A stretch of DNA of 64,000 nucleotides, taken from NCBI GenBank assembly GCA_963678675.1, contig OY783200.1:7328501-7392500 (forward strand), written 5' to 3'. The notes beneath the pieces are model-generated. The model was not told the origin of the DNA. It was given only the letters and a program-made list of their open reading frames with translations, and ran no database searches. The DNA comes from Xiphydria camelus. Its lineage: Eukaryota; Arthropoda; Insecta; Hymenoptera; Xiphydriidae. The translations under genes were made by a program, and so were the position numbers. Shown piece after piece: positions 1 through 10,788 of this stretch; the stretch's first letter is position 1, and the number at the start of each line of letters is the position of its first letter.

Positions 1-1797
1 GTTAATTTTGCGGCAAATCGGGTCATAAAGCGAACGTCTGCAGAAGCATTATTAATAATCAAAACTATAATCAAAATACTAATACGAGACCTCAAACAAA
101 ATGTGATTATTGCAGAAAATTTAATCATACCTACCATAGAAAAATGCTTTTTGAAACAACGAGCTAATACAATGCAACAATTTCAAACGGGAAACTCCAA
201 CAGTTCCCCATTAGAGGGCGCTGCATGGGGAACGAATTCAAACACTCAAACGCGTTGTATACACTCAGTCCAATAAAATCACAGCCTAATATCCGATCAT
301 CAACAGTAAATCTCAGTCAAGAAAGTCGCGTTCCTACAGTTCACGTGGCCCCTGCTAATCTATACCTCCCGGTAACCCTAATGCTTGACACAGGAGCCGG
401 TCCAAATCTATTAAAGTAAAGAGTTAATAGTGCCTCAAATTTAATAGATCATAGTGAGATCGTCCAGTTAAGAGCGGGATTACGGTCCATATGGTGACGA
501 CCTTAGGCCGAATTTCGATAAATGTTCTAGGTTTTAATACCTTCTTTCATTTAGTACCAGACGATTTTCTGATCGAACAAGACGGTATACTAGGCTCAGA
601 TTTCTTTATAGAAAATGATGCTAAGATTAACTATGCAAATAATTGTTTAGAAATCAAAGGACATAAAGTCCCTTTCGAGACTGGAGAAACTATTGTTGTA
701 CCGGCAAGGGCAATTTCAACAATTTACATTCGATTAAAACCTACGAATTTAAAAGAAGGATACATACCGCGACTACAAGTAAGCGATGGAATATATCTCG
801 AAGAAACGTTAGTATCAAATGATAACGGCAAAGCATACTTAAAAATATTTAATAGGTACAACTGAAGAAGAAATTGAAATACTAATCCCCCGACGTTAGA
901 ATTATACGCGTACGAGGAAAACTTAAATAATAAAGCCAAAAATAATAACAAAACAAACGAATCAAATTATAATACCTGTTCTAAGGAAAATCAATGGACA
1001 GATCGCAGTATCGCGTTAGAGGACCTTACAGGAATAGAAGAAATAAATAATGAAAAAATACCTATTCTAGGGCAAATAAACGTACAATCGCCGTATCGCG
1101 TTAAAAGACCTTAACAGAATAGAAAACGTAAATAAAAGAAAAGAAAATACTATTAATAATTCAGAAAATATTAAACAAACAACTCATAATAGAACAGAAA
1201 TAATAAAAGAAAGAAAAGAATTATTACGATTAGATCATTTAAATGAAGAAGAGAGAAAAGAAGTAGAATATTTAATTTAAGTAAGTGAGGATAGATTTCA
1301 TTTACAAGACGATTATTTAGAAGCAACAGATATATTAGAACACGAAATTCCAACGTTAGATGAAATACCAATTAATAAACGACAATACAGATTTCCTCTA
1401 ATTCACAGACAGGAGATCAATAAACAAGTCGAAATGCTACTAGAGAGTGGAATAATAAAACCATCTCAATCACCATATAATACACCACTTTGGATAGTCC
1501 CTAAAAAGAAAAAAGACGATTCAGATGAACCACGTTATCGACTAGTATTAGATTTCAGATCATTAAATGAAAAGACAATAGGAGATTCCTATCAATTACC
1601 TAATATCGTTGATATATTAGACCAATTAGGAAGAGCAAAGTATTTTTCAGTATTTTTGACCTAGACTCAGGCTTCCATCAAATAAAAATGAGCGAAAAGG
1701 ATAATAACAAAACCGCATTTCCTACACCATACGGTCATTACGAATTTAACCACATGCCTTTTGGGCTGAAAAATGCCCCAGCCACATTTCAAAGATT
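1..1797 (+). pseudogene. Ty3/gypsy-type gag-pol remnant (zinc knuckle, protease, 5' part of RT)
   Basis: A retrotransposon polyprotein fragment entering from outside the window. It begins with a CCHC knuckle (CGKSGHKANVC, about 7-42), followed by a retropepsin motif LMLDTGAG (about 378-401), more protease/linker (491-865), and reverse transcriptase N-terminal motifs (PLWIVPKKKK, then YRLVLDFRSLNEKT, about 1434-1664; then [12 protein letters not shown] near 1760-1793). Stops and frameshifts separate the blocks, including one near 1664, so no polyprotein is made. The RT is cut at about 1797, before the YxDD active site, where an unrelated tandem repeat starts. A close relative of the first 850 bases lies at 48014-48875. 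Clade assignment is from motif order only. Confidence 0.85.
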
Positions 1798-2425
1798 CCC
1801 ATGTAGGAATTGCCGACAGTATTCCAGTAATACCACTAGGCCAATAATGGTCCGACCGTAATAGCCAATACTCGACTTTGACAACTGGCCCAGTATTGGC
1901 CCGCTCATGTATTTCATAACGGCCCAGTACTGGCCCGCTTGTTTCACCAATACTCGATATCTTTATTGGGCCAGTATTGGCAAAACGACAAGGCCAACAC
2001 TGGAACTGTGGTTTTACCAAGCATCGTTCTTCCATCGGCGAAACGAACGGCCCGATACTGGCGCCACGAACGGGTCAATCTCTACACTATAGTTTCACTG
2101 AAAGTCGCTCCAGTATCGGTGAAATGATACTGGCGCCACGAACGGGCGCCACGAACGGGCCAATCTCTGAACTATAGTATCACCGAGAGTCGCTCCAGCA
2201 TCGGTGAAACGATCGGCCCGATACTGGCGCCACGAACGGGCCAATCTCTGAACTATAGTTTCACCGAGAGTCGCTCCAGCATCGGTGAAACGATCGGCCC
2301 GATACAGGCGCCACGAACGGGCCAATCTCTAAACTATGGTTTCACCGAGAGTCGCTCCAGCATCGGTGAAACGACCGGCTCGATACTGGCGCCCCTAACG
2401 GGCCAATCTCTAAACTATAGTTAAT
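1798..2425. repeat. 81-bp tandem repeat with degenerate flank
   Basis: The phrase CCAATCTCTGAACTATAG recurs at 2160, 2241, 2322 and 2403, exactly 81 bases apart. An earlier copy near 2075 is 85 bases away because GCGCCACGAACGG is locally doubled. Each unit also holds a GGCCCGATACTGGCGCC segment and an imperfect inverted pair around TCACCGAGAG and CATCGGTGAAACG. The stretch 1798-2040 has looser relatives (CCAGTATTGGCCCGC). Short ORFs across it follow the repeat and are not genes. It abuts the truncated RT, so it may be a satellite or the end of an unrecognised element. Confidence 0.85.
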
Positions 2426-2679
2426 TGGCAGGGAGGCGTTTAACCTAACCCTAAAAAATCAGCTGAGACTAGTTTACAAAATATACTCTGGATAGTTTAC
2501 ATCGACAACTATTTTAGTGTAAGTGTCCTGTGAATAACGGTATTAATGCAAGCGCCTTGTGAATATTATTGAGAGAATATGATTAATTATATTATCACAC
2601 TAAAAAATAGAGAATAACTAGTTACTACCACACTCGAAAATATCGTACACTAAACTGAAAAAGGAAATTATCATCTTCT
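2426..2679. other. No gene seen; probable left end of the CACTA-like element
   Basis: AT-rich sequence between the 81-bp repeat and the first readable transposase codons. It should contain the left end, promoter and perhaps a first exon of the outer CACTA-like transposon. I could not match a terminal inverted repeat here to the sequence after 21986. Confidence 0.3.
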
Positions 2680-3992
2680 TTTGAGCGTGAATCTTTTTCT
2701 CCTGATATTGCACACGATAATGATATTGAAGACTCGTTGAAGCAAAGAAAATTGAATTTGGAATGTACTTTTTCCAGTGATGAAAGTATTTGAAATGTTA
2801 CATCACTAAATTGTCAATATTACGATGCCAGAGATGAAGACATTCAGTGTGTGTCAGAAATTAATAACGACAGTCGTAGTGACACTTTAGGAGATTGTAA
2901 AGACAGTAATGTTGATTCCAGTAAATTTAGCGATACTACTGTAGCAGGTGCTTTTTTAGCAGCGTCCACTCCTGAGCGAGTATCTGAAACGGATTTATAA
3001 GTTAGAGCGCATGAAAATGTCACCGTTGAAATTGAAAAAAAGGTCACCTTCTGTGAAAAGTTAAGAAACGTTTGCTTGGACAACATCAACTATGTAACGA
3101 ACAAATTTATGTCCCAATTATTGGTTGTGCTCAGAAGCGAAGGGTTAGATGTACCAACGTGTGCAGAAACTTTACTGGGTACAAAAAGGCTCTTTGAATA
3201 CCCTATTAAGCCAATGCTAAGCAGTAATGGAAAGAACGGACAGTACAGATATTTTGGGATTTTCAATGGAATCAACCGACAAATGTCATCGGTTGATTAT
3301 ACAGACGATGTCATCAATATCGTAGTAAACATTGACGGTCTCGATTTGTTTCAAAATTCCTCTCAAAAATGTTGGCCTATACTGGTTCAGTTGTATCACT
3401 TTGAACATCACTTCCAGCCCTTTATTGCAGCTGCATACTGTGGTCCAGGAAAACCAGCATGCGTACAGGATTTCATGCATGATTTTGTAGAAGAAGTCAC
3501 AAATTTAATAGAAAATGGAATTCAAATAAAAGATAAGAAGATTGCTTTTCAACTCAAGGCGATTATATGTGACACTCCTACACGGGCATATATCAAATGT
3601 TGCAAAGGACATACAGGATTTTTTTCTTGTGAACGATGTGAGACAAGAGGACTGTCGATCGAGCATAAGACTGGAAAAAAAGGATCTAAAGAAACGAATC
3701 AAGGCTCAAAGAAAAGGATATTTCCGCAAACGAACGCTTGTCGACGTACACACAAATTATTTAAGACACAGCACCAAAAGAAACATCATATTAAAGGTGT
3801 TATATCTCCTTTATTGAAAATACCAGGTTTTGATATTGTATCTGGCGTCTTACTGGACTATATGCACTTGCTTTGTAACGGTATTACTAAAACACTACTG
3901 CACTATTGGCTAGAAGGACCAAAAGTTTGCAAAATTCCTGTACAAAATCGACTGTTATTAAAAGAGAGGCTCGAATCCATATCTGCTGACGT
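2680..3992 (+). pseudogene. CACTA-like transposase, N-terminal half (interrupted)
   Basis: The first half of a transposase of the large insect/cnidarian family I associate with CACTA/EnSpm-type elements. An acidic Ser/Asp-rich N-terminus (2680-3075) contains two in-frame stops (near 2793 and 2998). A clean frame then runs from 3076, with family signatures VVNIDGLDLFQNSS, a cysteine block CCKGHTGFFSCERC (around codons 180-193) and LLDYMHLLCNGITKTLLHYW near the break. The apparent end at 4002 is false: from 3993 the reading enters a foreign transposon. The matching C-terminal half resumes in frame at 21107. Family placement is from remembered motif patterns; the inactivating stops are visible. 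Confidence 0.85.
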
Positions 3993-4551
3993 CCCTGCTT
4001 AAAATTTCGGATCACTTCCGGATTAGTTTCGGATAAATTAATCCGAAGTGATCCGGAATTTAGACGGAATCTTTCCGAAGTTTGTCCGATTTCATCCAAT
4101 TTCTGTCCGGAAACACAATCTGATCTGAAATAAATCCGCAATTGCCTGGAATTTATACGAAATAAAGAATCAGAAATTATTTTCATCTACAGATAAATCT
4201 GGAATTCATCCGTTTCTGTCCGAAATTTGTCTGAGCATAAACTTCAACCCGAAAATAGTCCGCTTCAGTCTGGAACTTATACGAATTAGAAAATCAGTTC
4301 AATGTATTTGTAAAGTGGAATCTGGAATTTATCCGTTTTTGTCCGAATTTTGTCTGAGAATTATCTTGAATCCGGAATCTGTCCGATTCAGTCTGGAACT
4401 TATACGAATTAGAAAATCAGTTCAATGTATTTGTAAAGTGGAATCTGGAATTTATCCGTTTTTGTCCGAATTTTGTCTGAGAATTATCTTGAATCCGGAA
4501 TCTGTCCGACTCCGTCTGAAAGTTATACGAATTGAACCTCCGACATAGTCA
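3993..4551. repeat. Left subterminal TCCGGA-rich repeats, including a 122-bp tandem
   Basis: Clusters of TCCGGA/TCCGAA words in both orientations follow the left terminus. From about 4197 to 4530 a 122-bp unit repeats: TTGTAAAGTG ends at 4318 and again at 4440, with a third, more diverged unit to the left. The right end of the element (20380-21104) has the same vocabulary. Subterminal arrays like this are typical transposase-binding regions in CACTA-type elements, so that role is a family-based inference. Confidence 0.85.
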
Positions 4552-6505
4552 CCAAAACTATAACACCATGAACAGCCATAATGGCTATTAAATAGAACAC
4601 GATTCTGTATAATAGGTCGTGCTACAGTATCCACGCTACATAATAGAGGTTTCAAAATAATTTTCATAATCTTGCCTTCCTGATTTATCCACTTAAATCC
4701 TTCTGTGCTTAAAACTTTAAGCTGGTCAACGAAAGGTCGAAGATACATGTTCATTAACGCAGGTGTCGGTTCTCTTGTGCCAATCCATAGACCTGCTAGA
4801 ATTACACATTTGAACCGTAAATGTGGAGGCAATTCATTTATAATAATAAGAATTGGCCAAAAACTTCTTTTAGAACTATTAAACAGTGCAGCTCCATCGG
4901 TGTTAAATGTACAAGTTAATATTAATGAATTATTTACATAGTTTCCTAAAGAAATTAACTGCTTGTACAGTTCACCATCGTTAACATCAGTAATATTTCT
5001 CTCATGTTGAGGCCCTGATTTTAGTTTTTCTAGATTTTCGAACAACCCGTTTCATATGAGATCTATATTCAAAAAGGTTCTTAGTTGATACGTAATATCA
5101 ATGGAAATGAAGTAATTCGGAGAGTTCATTGACACGAGATAATGCTTTTTACATTTTTCGCAAATTTTCTCATGTTTTTTGAAGCTTTTTTTTCGCAGTA
5201 CATGCCTCTAAAGGTAAAAAACAAATTGAACAATAAAAATAATATTGAATTACCTCATTTGGTGGATCAAAAATATTTGAGAGATAATAATTGCTGATTG
5301 TCCAAGTTTTAAAGTTTGGCCCAGCTAAACCTTTTAACATATTTATCAACTCTCGACGACCCTCATAGCTAAGCGAAAATCTTAAACTAAATCCGAAGAT
5401 CATTAGAATAACTTCTGATACTTTTATTCCTGCTTCGGAAAACATAATTCTATTGTCATCTAGTAAATACTCTTTCATCTTAGGTACGTCAAAAGAATTT
5501 GTATCACTATTTTCTACTGATTCACCGAGAAGGTTTGGATCTTTATCGTGATCAAATCTTGATGAAAAGTAGACTCCAGGAATTCTCTCGTTATTAGTAT
5601 CTTCGTCAGATAAATTGTCTTCAGAAAAATTCTCGTTGGAAACATTGATCAAAGAAGAAAAAGAATCTTCAGAATCAGCAGTATTTTCATCCATAAAAAG
5701 TTGATCGACATCTAATTGACTATAATTCTTGTTGATGGAGGTTTTCTTTTCTATCCCTAAAAATAAAATAAAAATATAAAATTTAATGAAAATGAAGGAG
5801 GGAATGTACAATCACGAACATTTTCTATTTATATATAGCACACATAAAAGGCTTAAAAAACGCTCATATTGTACTTGAAACATCCAAATTTACTCTAGTC
5901 TCGATTCATATACAAAACTGTATTAGCGATATAATGTTTTCAAAAAGTTCCCGTTTTTTTTTACAAAAGCAATAACTAACTGGAAATGATAAATAAATAT
6001 TTTTTATAATCAGCAGAATTTGAAAGGGCTGTTTATTGATACTACAGAGTGGATGTTCTTGGATCAAACATGACTATTAGAGGCCTAAATATATTTTGTA
6101 CGTAATTAATTCACTGACCTTGAAATGTGCTTGGGTTCGACTGCAAATGATGCAAATTTTCATCAAGTGATGAAACTGTATTTTCCAGATCATTGTTGAA
6201 CTCATTATCCTTTGGAAGTTGATACTCGACAGTCGGAAAATTCTCTGACATTTCAACATCTCTCTCTAAAATATCACAAGTAAGTTATAATATTTATAAA
6301 AAATAAAATCGTTCACTAATTATTTGCTATTTTATTTAAATTAATTAAATTCGTTCTAGTTATGCTAATAGATTATCTTATTACCTCCATCGATGTCCAT
6401 ATGCATTTCAGGTGAACTAGGTACCAATATATCATTCTCGAAACTTGGCTGTATTGATGAATTTCGTGAAGTCAATTGTGACAATTCTGGAAAAAAATTT
6501 ATATT
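4552..6505 (-). pseudogene. Degenerate CACTA-like transposase of the 17.1-kb element
   Basis: Read on the minus strand there are at least three exons. The first (about 6500-6385) and second (about 6270-6122, ending CAAG before GTCAGT) are acidic N-terminal pieces. The third (from about 5757) is an acidic stretch, then MKEYLLDDNRIMFSEAG, a segment common in this family, and paired cysteines. A shift in an A8 run near 5185 and a TGA near 5053 break the frame. The last block (5045-4552) has FNTDGAALFNSSKRSFWPIL and FKCVILAGLWIG, parallel to the VNIDGLDLFQNSS block of the outer gene. Coding ends at the subterminal repeats, so the C-terminal third is missing and the element cannot mobilise itself. 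Confidence 0.8.
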
Positions 6506-6529
6506 AGAGTAGTAGATAAGATAGGCTGG

Positions 6530-8240
6530 TTCGAGCACAGTTATCCGGACGGGTTGCCTACTTTCAGGGGCAAAATTGCGGGAAATTTGAATTTAGCGGA
6601 AGGGCGCATGCGCCGTGGCGGGAAATTTGAATTCGCGCACCACGTGACCCAGCGGAGCTCTGTGATTGGTCGAACCCCCACTCCTCGACCCAATGGAGCT
6701 CTGTCATTGGTTGAACCCCACTCCTCGACCCCCACCAGATGGCGCCACTGTCGACGCTAGGTGTCGCCACCGTAGGCGGTGGCCATTTTGAATTTTACTC
6801 CGATAGAGCTCTGCCACTGGTTGAACCCCCACTCCTCGGTCTACACAATCAACGCTAGGTGGCGCCATTATCGGCGCTAGGTGTCGCCACCGTAGGCGGC
6901 GACCATTTTGAATGTTCCTCCAACGGAGCTTTGTCATTGGTCGAACCCCCACTCCTCGACCCAACGGAGCTCTAACATTGGTTGAACCCCAACTCCTCGA
7001 CCCCCACCAGATGGCGCCACCGTCGGCGGCGGCCATTTTGAAGTGCGCATGCGCCGTGGCGGGGAAATTTGAATGATACCCCTCCTCGACTCCCACCATC
7101 AACGCCAGGTGGCACCACTGTCGGCGGGTAGTCAACGCCAGGTATCTTGCTACTGCGCGTCCGATGACGTCATCGTTTCTCGTGCAGGTTCCGACAGGCG
7201 CGTGCAGGTTCAGACTTGCTCCGCGCTACTGCGCAGTTTCGACCGCGTCCGATGACGTCATAGCTTATCGCATCGCTACTGTACAGGTTCCGACAGGCGC
7301 GTGCAGGTTCAGACTTGCTCCGCGCTACTGCGCAGTTTCGACCCCGTCGCATTCCTGAGCGATAACGTCATAGCATCGCTACTGCGCAGTTGACCGACCT
7401 TGGAATGCGTGCAGGTTCAGACCGTGACCCAACGGAGCTCTGCCATTGGTCGAGCCCCCACTCCCAAACCCCCACCAGATGTCGCCACCGTCGGCGGCAG
7501 CCATTTTGAATTTTACCCCAACAGAGCTCCGCCATTGGTCGAACCCTCACCCACGGAGTTCCACCATTGGTTGAACCCCCACCCACGGAGCTCCACCATT
7601 GGTCGAACCCACACTCCCCTACCCCCGCCAGGTGTCGCCACCGTCGGTGGCAGGCCATTTTGAATTTTACCCCAAAAGAGCTCCGCCATTGGTCGAACCC
7701 CCACTCCCCAGGTCTCGCTCGTAACACCATCAGGCAGACCTCCACCTCGCTCGCAGCACCATCTCGACGACGCTCGTAACGCCATCTGGCGGACCCCCAC
7801 TTCGCTCGCAGTGCCATCTCGATGACCTCCCCCACTTTGGTTTTGGTTGAACCCCCACTCCCCGACCTTACTCGCTCGCAGCGCCATCTCGCTGCCTCCG
7901 GTAGAGCCATCTCGCGGACTCCGATCTCGCTCGCAGCGCTATCTCGCGGATTCAGACCTCACCTGTAGCGCCATCTCGCGGACCTCTCGCAGCACACTTT
8001 CCCGCGTGCATCATCATCATCATCATCATCTCGCAACGCTACGGTCTACTCCCTCACCCCTTCCCCACCCGCGAGCGACGGAGCTCTAACTTTCCAACGG
8101 AGATCTAACTTACCGCAAAAATTGTGGGTAAATTTGAATTTTGTGCGCCGCGTGCACGGAGCTCCGTCATTGGTCGAACCCCCACCCCCGACCTCACTCG
8201 CAACTTCCCGCACACACACACACACACACACTCACGTCAT
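6530..8240. repeat. GC-rich dispersed repeats with CCAAT, YY1-like and CRE words
   Basis: A GC-rich block unlike its AT-rich surroundings. About ten copies of a module around GAGCTCTGCCATTGGTCGAA followed by CCCCACTCC alternate with copies of GGCGGCGGCCATTTTGAA and GATGGCGCCACCGTCGGCG. These contain inverted CCAAT boxes (ATTGG) and a YY1/PHO-like word (GCCATTTT). Perfect CRE palindromes TGACGTCA occur at 7165 and 7253. A CAT repeat (about 8008-8029) and a CA repeat (about 8210-8231) close the block. It has no protein-coding signature; the open frames on both strands come from the low stop content of GC-rich repeats. Confidence 0.7.
7146..7420. repeat. Left long terminal inverted repeat of the Maverick
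   Basis: Contains two tandem units with CTTGCTCCGCGCTACTGCGC, TGACGTCA and GGTTCAGAC. Read on the opposite strand, 15845-16086 shows the same words in the same order, including CATCGCTACTGCGCAGTTGA followed by CCGACCTTGGAATG, with scattered substitutions. Confidence 0.8.
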
Positions 8241-8280
8241 TGAACGCGTTCGAGAGGTGCCGAACGACGAAAATTTATTC

Positions 8281-8460
8281 GACTCGAAAATTTCAACGCC
8301 ACTGCCGAGTTCCGAGCGTTGTACCTTATCGCTGTACAGTTTCACACGCTATTTTCGAGCGATGACATCATAGCTTATCTATCTGATCAAATTTCAACGC
8401 TACTGAGCAGTTCCGAGCGTCGTACCTTATCGCTGTGCAGTTTCACACGCATCATTTCAA
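8281..8460. repeat. Direct repeat, about 101-bp offset
   Basis: ATTTCAACGC begins at 8290 and 8391, each followed by a closely matching stretch with AGTTCCGAGCG and CTTATCGCTGT and ending in CAGTTTCACACGC. Between them is GATGACATCATAG, one base off the CRE core seen in the terminal repeats. Confidence 0.7.
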
Positions 8461-8672
8461 CATTTTATTCTTTTACCTTTATTGCTAAAAAAATTAGGCT
8501 TTTCGACAATAAATGCAATCCTTGATCATGGATCGTGGACCGCCTCTGCCTCTCGGCACCTGGTGATGTATGCGACATCGACGACTTTGAGCGGAAATAT
8601 CTCAAAAACCGTTCCATGGATGGGCATTTCATCTTATACATTTTTTATTAGTCTCAATAAACTCTATAAATT

Positions 8673-9494
8673 TTATGAGAATATAGTATGAAAATCCGCA
8701 AAGCAGTTTCTGTTAAGTGCAAAACATAGTCTTACATTGCATTTTCTGCAAAATACTTGTGTCTGACCTGATTTGCAGTTTCTACATCTACCTTTTTGTC
8801 CATATATGGGAAAATGGTCTAACTTATCAAGACTGCAGTCATTTTCGGGTCTTAATACAATCGCATTTGTCAGGTTCACGAAGCAGTCGAAACCCCTCCT
8901 GTATCTGCCCTCGTTGAGCTCCCGGTCCTTGTCGATGACAACGAATCCGTACTTGTCGGCATTCCAGCAAGCAGAGCATATGTCCTTGAACTTCGCGTAA
9001 GGCATGTCCGTGTTCACGTGATCGTCGTAAACGTGTCGGAGATTCATGTCATCCTGCCGGAAGAGCGCCAGCAGGTTGACGTTATCACGCACCAGGTGTT
9101 TGGGAATACGAGCGTACGTCTGACAGAGGTAGAAGCAGTCGACATCCCTGTGTCGACCCATGCAGAAAAAGGCTCTGATATTGTCTTGATTCTCGCAAGC
9201 GATGTCGTCGAAGATCATTATCGAGTTTGGACGTGTCTCTTCCGGCGACATCGCCTGCTCGTTGAGCGATTTCGAGTAGACGTACACGTTCTCGAATCTC
9301 AGTCCATCGGGATGCGTCACGAGAGTGAGCAGCGCGTTCGTCTTGCCGCAATTAGACGGTCCGCAAAACACTGCCCGCACGCTATTTGGCAGCAAATCGC
9401 CGTGCCGCTTCTTCTCGACACTCCGTTGCGTGAGCTCATCAAAGTTCACTACGGGCAGCCTCGTAGACTGTTGGTCGAATCGTAGTTCTGTCAT
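8673..9494 (-). CDS. FtsK/A32-like packaging ATPase fused to a piggyBac-type zinc-ribbon tail
   Basis: An open frame of 273 codons. It has a P-loop GPSNCGKTN (about residues 47-55), a Walker B strand SIMIFDDI (about 91-98) and the QTYARIPKHLVRDN region of viral packaging ATPases, which drive DNA into capsids in Maverick/adintovirus elements. After RRGFDCFVNL (about 190-200) the character changes: the last 70 residues contain CRNCKSGQTQVFC and CNVRLCF then NCF, a cysteine-rich tail like those closing many piggyBac transposases. A separate plus-strand copy of the ATPase ending lies at 10724-10765 and stops shortly after that motif, so the tail is foreign. The frame is intact, but a fusion made by rearrangement may not yield a working ATPase. 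Confidence 0.75.
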   Translation of the reverse strand: MTELRFDQQSTRLPVVNFDELTQRSVEKKRHGDLLPNSVRAVFCGPSNCGKTNALLTLVTHPDGLRFENVYVYSKSLNEQAMSPEETRPNSIMIFDDIACENQDNIRAFFCMGRHRDVDCFYLCQTYARIPKHLVRDNVNLLALFRQDDMNLRHVYDDHVNTDMPYAKFKDICSACWNADKYGFVVIDKDRELNEGRYRRGFDCFVNLTNAIVLRPENDCSLDKLDHFPIYGQKGRCRNCKSGQTQVFCRKCNVRLCFALNRNCFADFHTIFS

Positions 9495-9571
9495 GACTGG
9501 TGCGAGGGCTATAAGTTGCGCGTTTATATAGATTGATCATTCAGTTACACCCTGGATTTAAATCAAAATTT

Positions 9572-10640
9572 TAAGATGTATCTCTGAGGATACACAGAAG
9601 ATATATTTCTGAGGATACACCCCAGATGTATCTCTGAGGATACACCCCAGATGTATCTCTGAGGATACACCCCAGATGTATCTCTGAGGACACACCCCAG
9701 ATGTATCTCTGAGGATACACCCCAGATGTATCTCTGAGGATACACCCCAGATATATCTCTGAGGATACACCGCAGATGTATCTCTCAGGATACACCCCAG
9801 ATGTATCTCTGAGAATACACCCCAGATGTATCTCTCAGGATACACCGAAGATATATTTCTGAGGATACACCCTAGATGTATCTCTGAGAATACACCCCAG
9901 ATGTATCTCTCAGGATACACCGAAGATATATTTCTGAGGATACACCGAAGATATATTTCTGAGGATACACCGCAGATGTATCTCTGAGGACACACCCCAG
10001 ATGTATCTCTGAGGATACACCCCAGATGTATCTGTGAGGATACACCCCAGATGTATCTTTGAGGATACACCCCAGATGTATCTCTGAGGATACACCCCAG
10101 ATGTATCTCTGAGGACACACCCCAGATGTATCTCTGAGGATACACCCCAGATGTATCTCTGAGGATACACCCCAGATATATCTCTGAGGATACACCGCAG
10201 ATGTATCTCTCAGGATACACCCCAGATGTATCTCTGAGAATACACCCCAGATGTATCTCTCAGGATACACCGAAGATATATTTCTGAGGATACACCCTAG
10301 ATGTATCTCTGAGAATACACCCCAGATGTATCTCTCAGGATACACCGAAGATATATTTCTGAGGATACACCGAAGATATATTTCTGAGGATACACCCCAG
10401 ATGTATCTCTGAGGACACACCCCAGATGTATCTCTGAGGATACACCCCAGATGTATCTCTGAGGATACACCCCAGATGTATCTCTGAGGATACACTCCAG
10501 ATGTATCTCTGAGGACACACCCCAGATGTATCTCTGAGGATACACCCCAGATGTATCTCTGAGGATACACCCCAGATGTATCTCTGAGGATACACTCCAG
10601 ATGTATCTTTGAGGATACACCCCAGATGTATCTCTGATAT
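9572..10640. repeat. 25-bp hairpin minisatellite with 425-bp higher-order period
   Basis: About 43 copies of a 25-bp unit. Most units contain TGTATCTCTGAGGATACA, a 6-bp inverted repeat (TGTATC/GATACA) around a TCTGAG loop, plus a CCCCAGA spacer. Variants (TTTCTGAG, CTCAGGA, CCGAAG) occur in the same order at 9751 and 10176, 425 bases or 17 units apart, so blocks of 17 were duplicated. Because 25 is not a multiple of 3, three units make a 25-residue peptide period, and the minus frames stay open for hundreds of codons without being genes. Confidence 0.95.
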
Positions 10641-10765
10641 TCTCCACGAGGAAGAACTCGCCGCGGTCAAACATCCCGACGTCTACCTCGTGGAGCGGGT
10701 GCTCAAGAGATGCGGAAATAGATCAGAAGGGGTTTTGACTGCTTCGTGAACCTGATAAATGTGCA
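10641..10765 (+). pseudogene. Chromodomain fragment plus ATPase tail
   Basis: Two scraps end to end. 10641-10718 closely matches 11555-11630 and encodes part of a chromodomain (HPDVYLVERVLKR). 10724-10765 encodes the end of the packaging ATPase (RGFDCFVNL plus a few residues and a stop) in the opposite orientation to the main ATPase at 8673-9494. The roughly 40-bp match between 10724-10762 and the complement of about 8853-8890 makes an inverted pair around the ATPase and minisatellite, suggesting an inversion or recombination between two Maverick copies. Confidence 0.7.
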
Positions 10766-10788
10766 GTGATTGTTGAAGTGTTGATCAG

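Noticed and set aside
3505..3702. Minus-strand ORFs within the outer transposase
   Set aside because: They lie opposite a conserved plus-strand coding region and show no family features.
6541..7910. Overlapping frames on both strands in the GC-rich repeats
   Set aside because: Several frames are open at once because repeated modules lack stops. No domain or start context supports a protein.
9572..10640. Possible CRISPR-like array of regularly spaced repeats
   Set aside because: The 25-bp units are contiguous without unique spacers, and the setting is a eukaryotic transposon.
9558..10674. Long minus-strand ORFs (up to 232 codons) with repeated YIWGVSSEIHLGC peptides
   Set aside because: They are produced by a 25-bp minisatellite that lacks stops in all three minus frames. 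The frames overlap, and no unique coding sequence is present.
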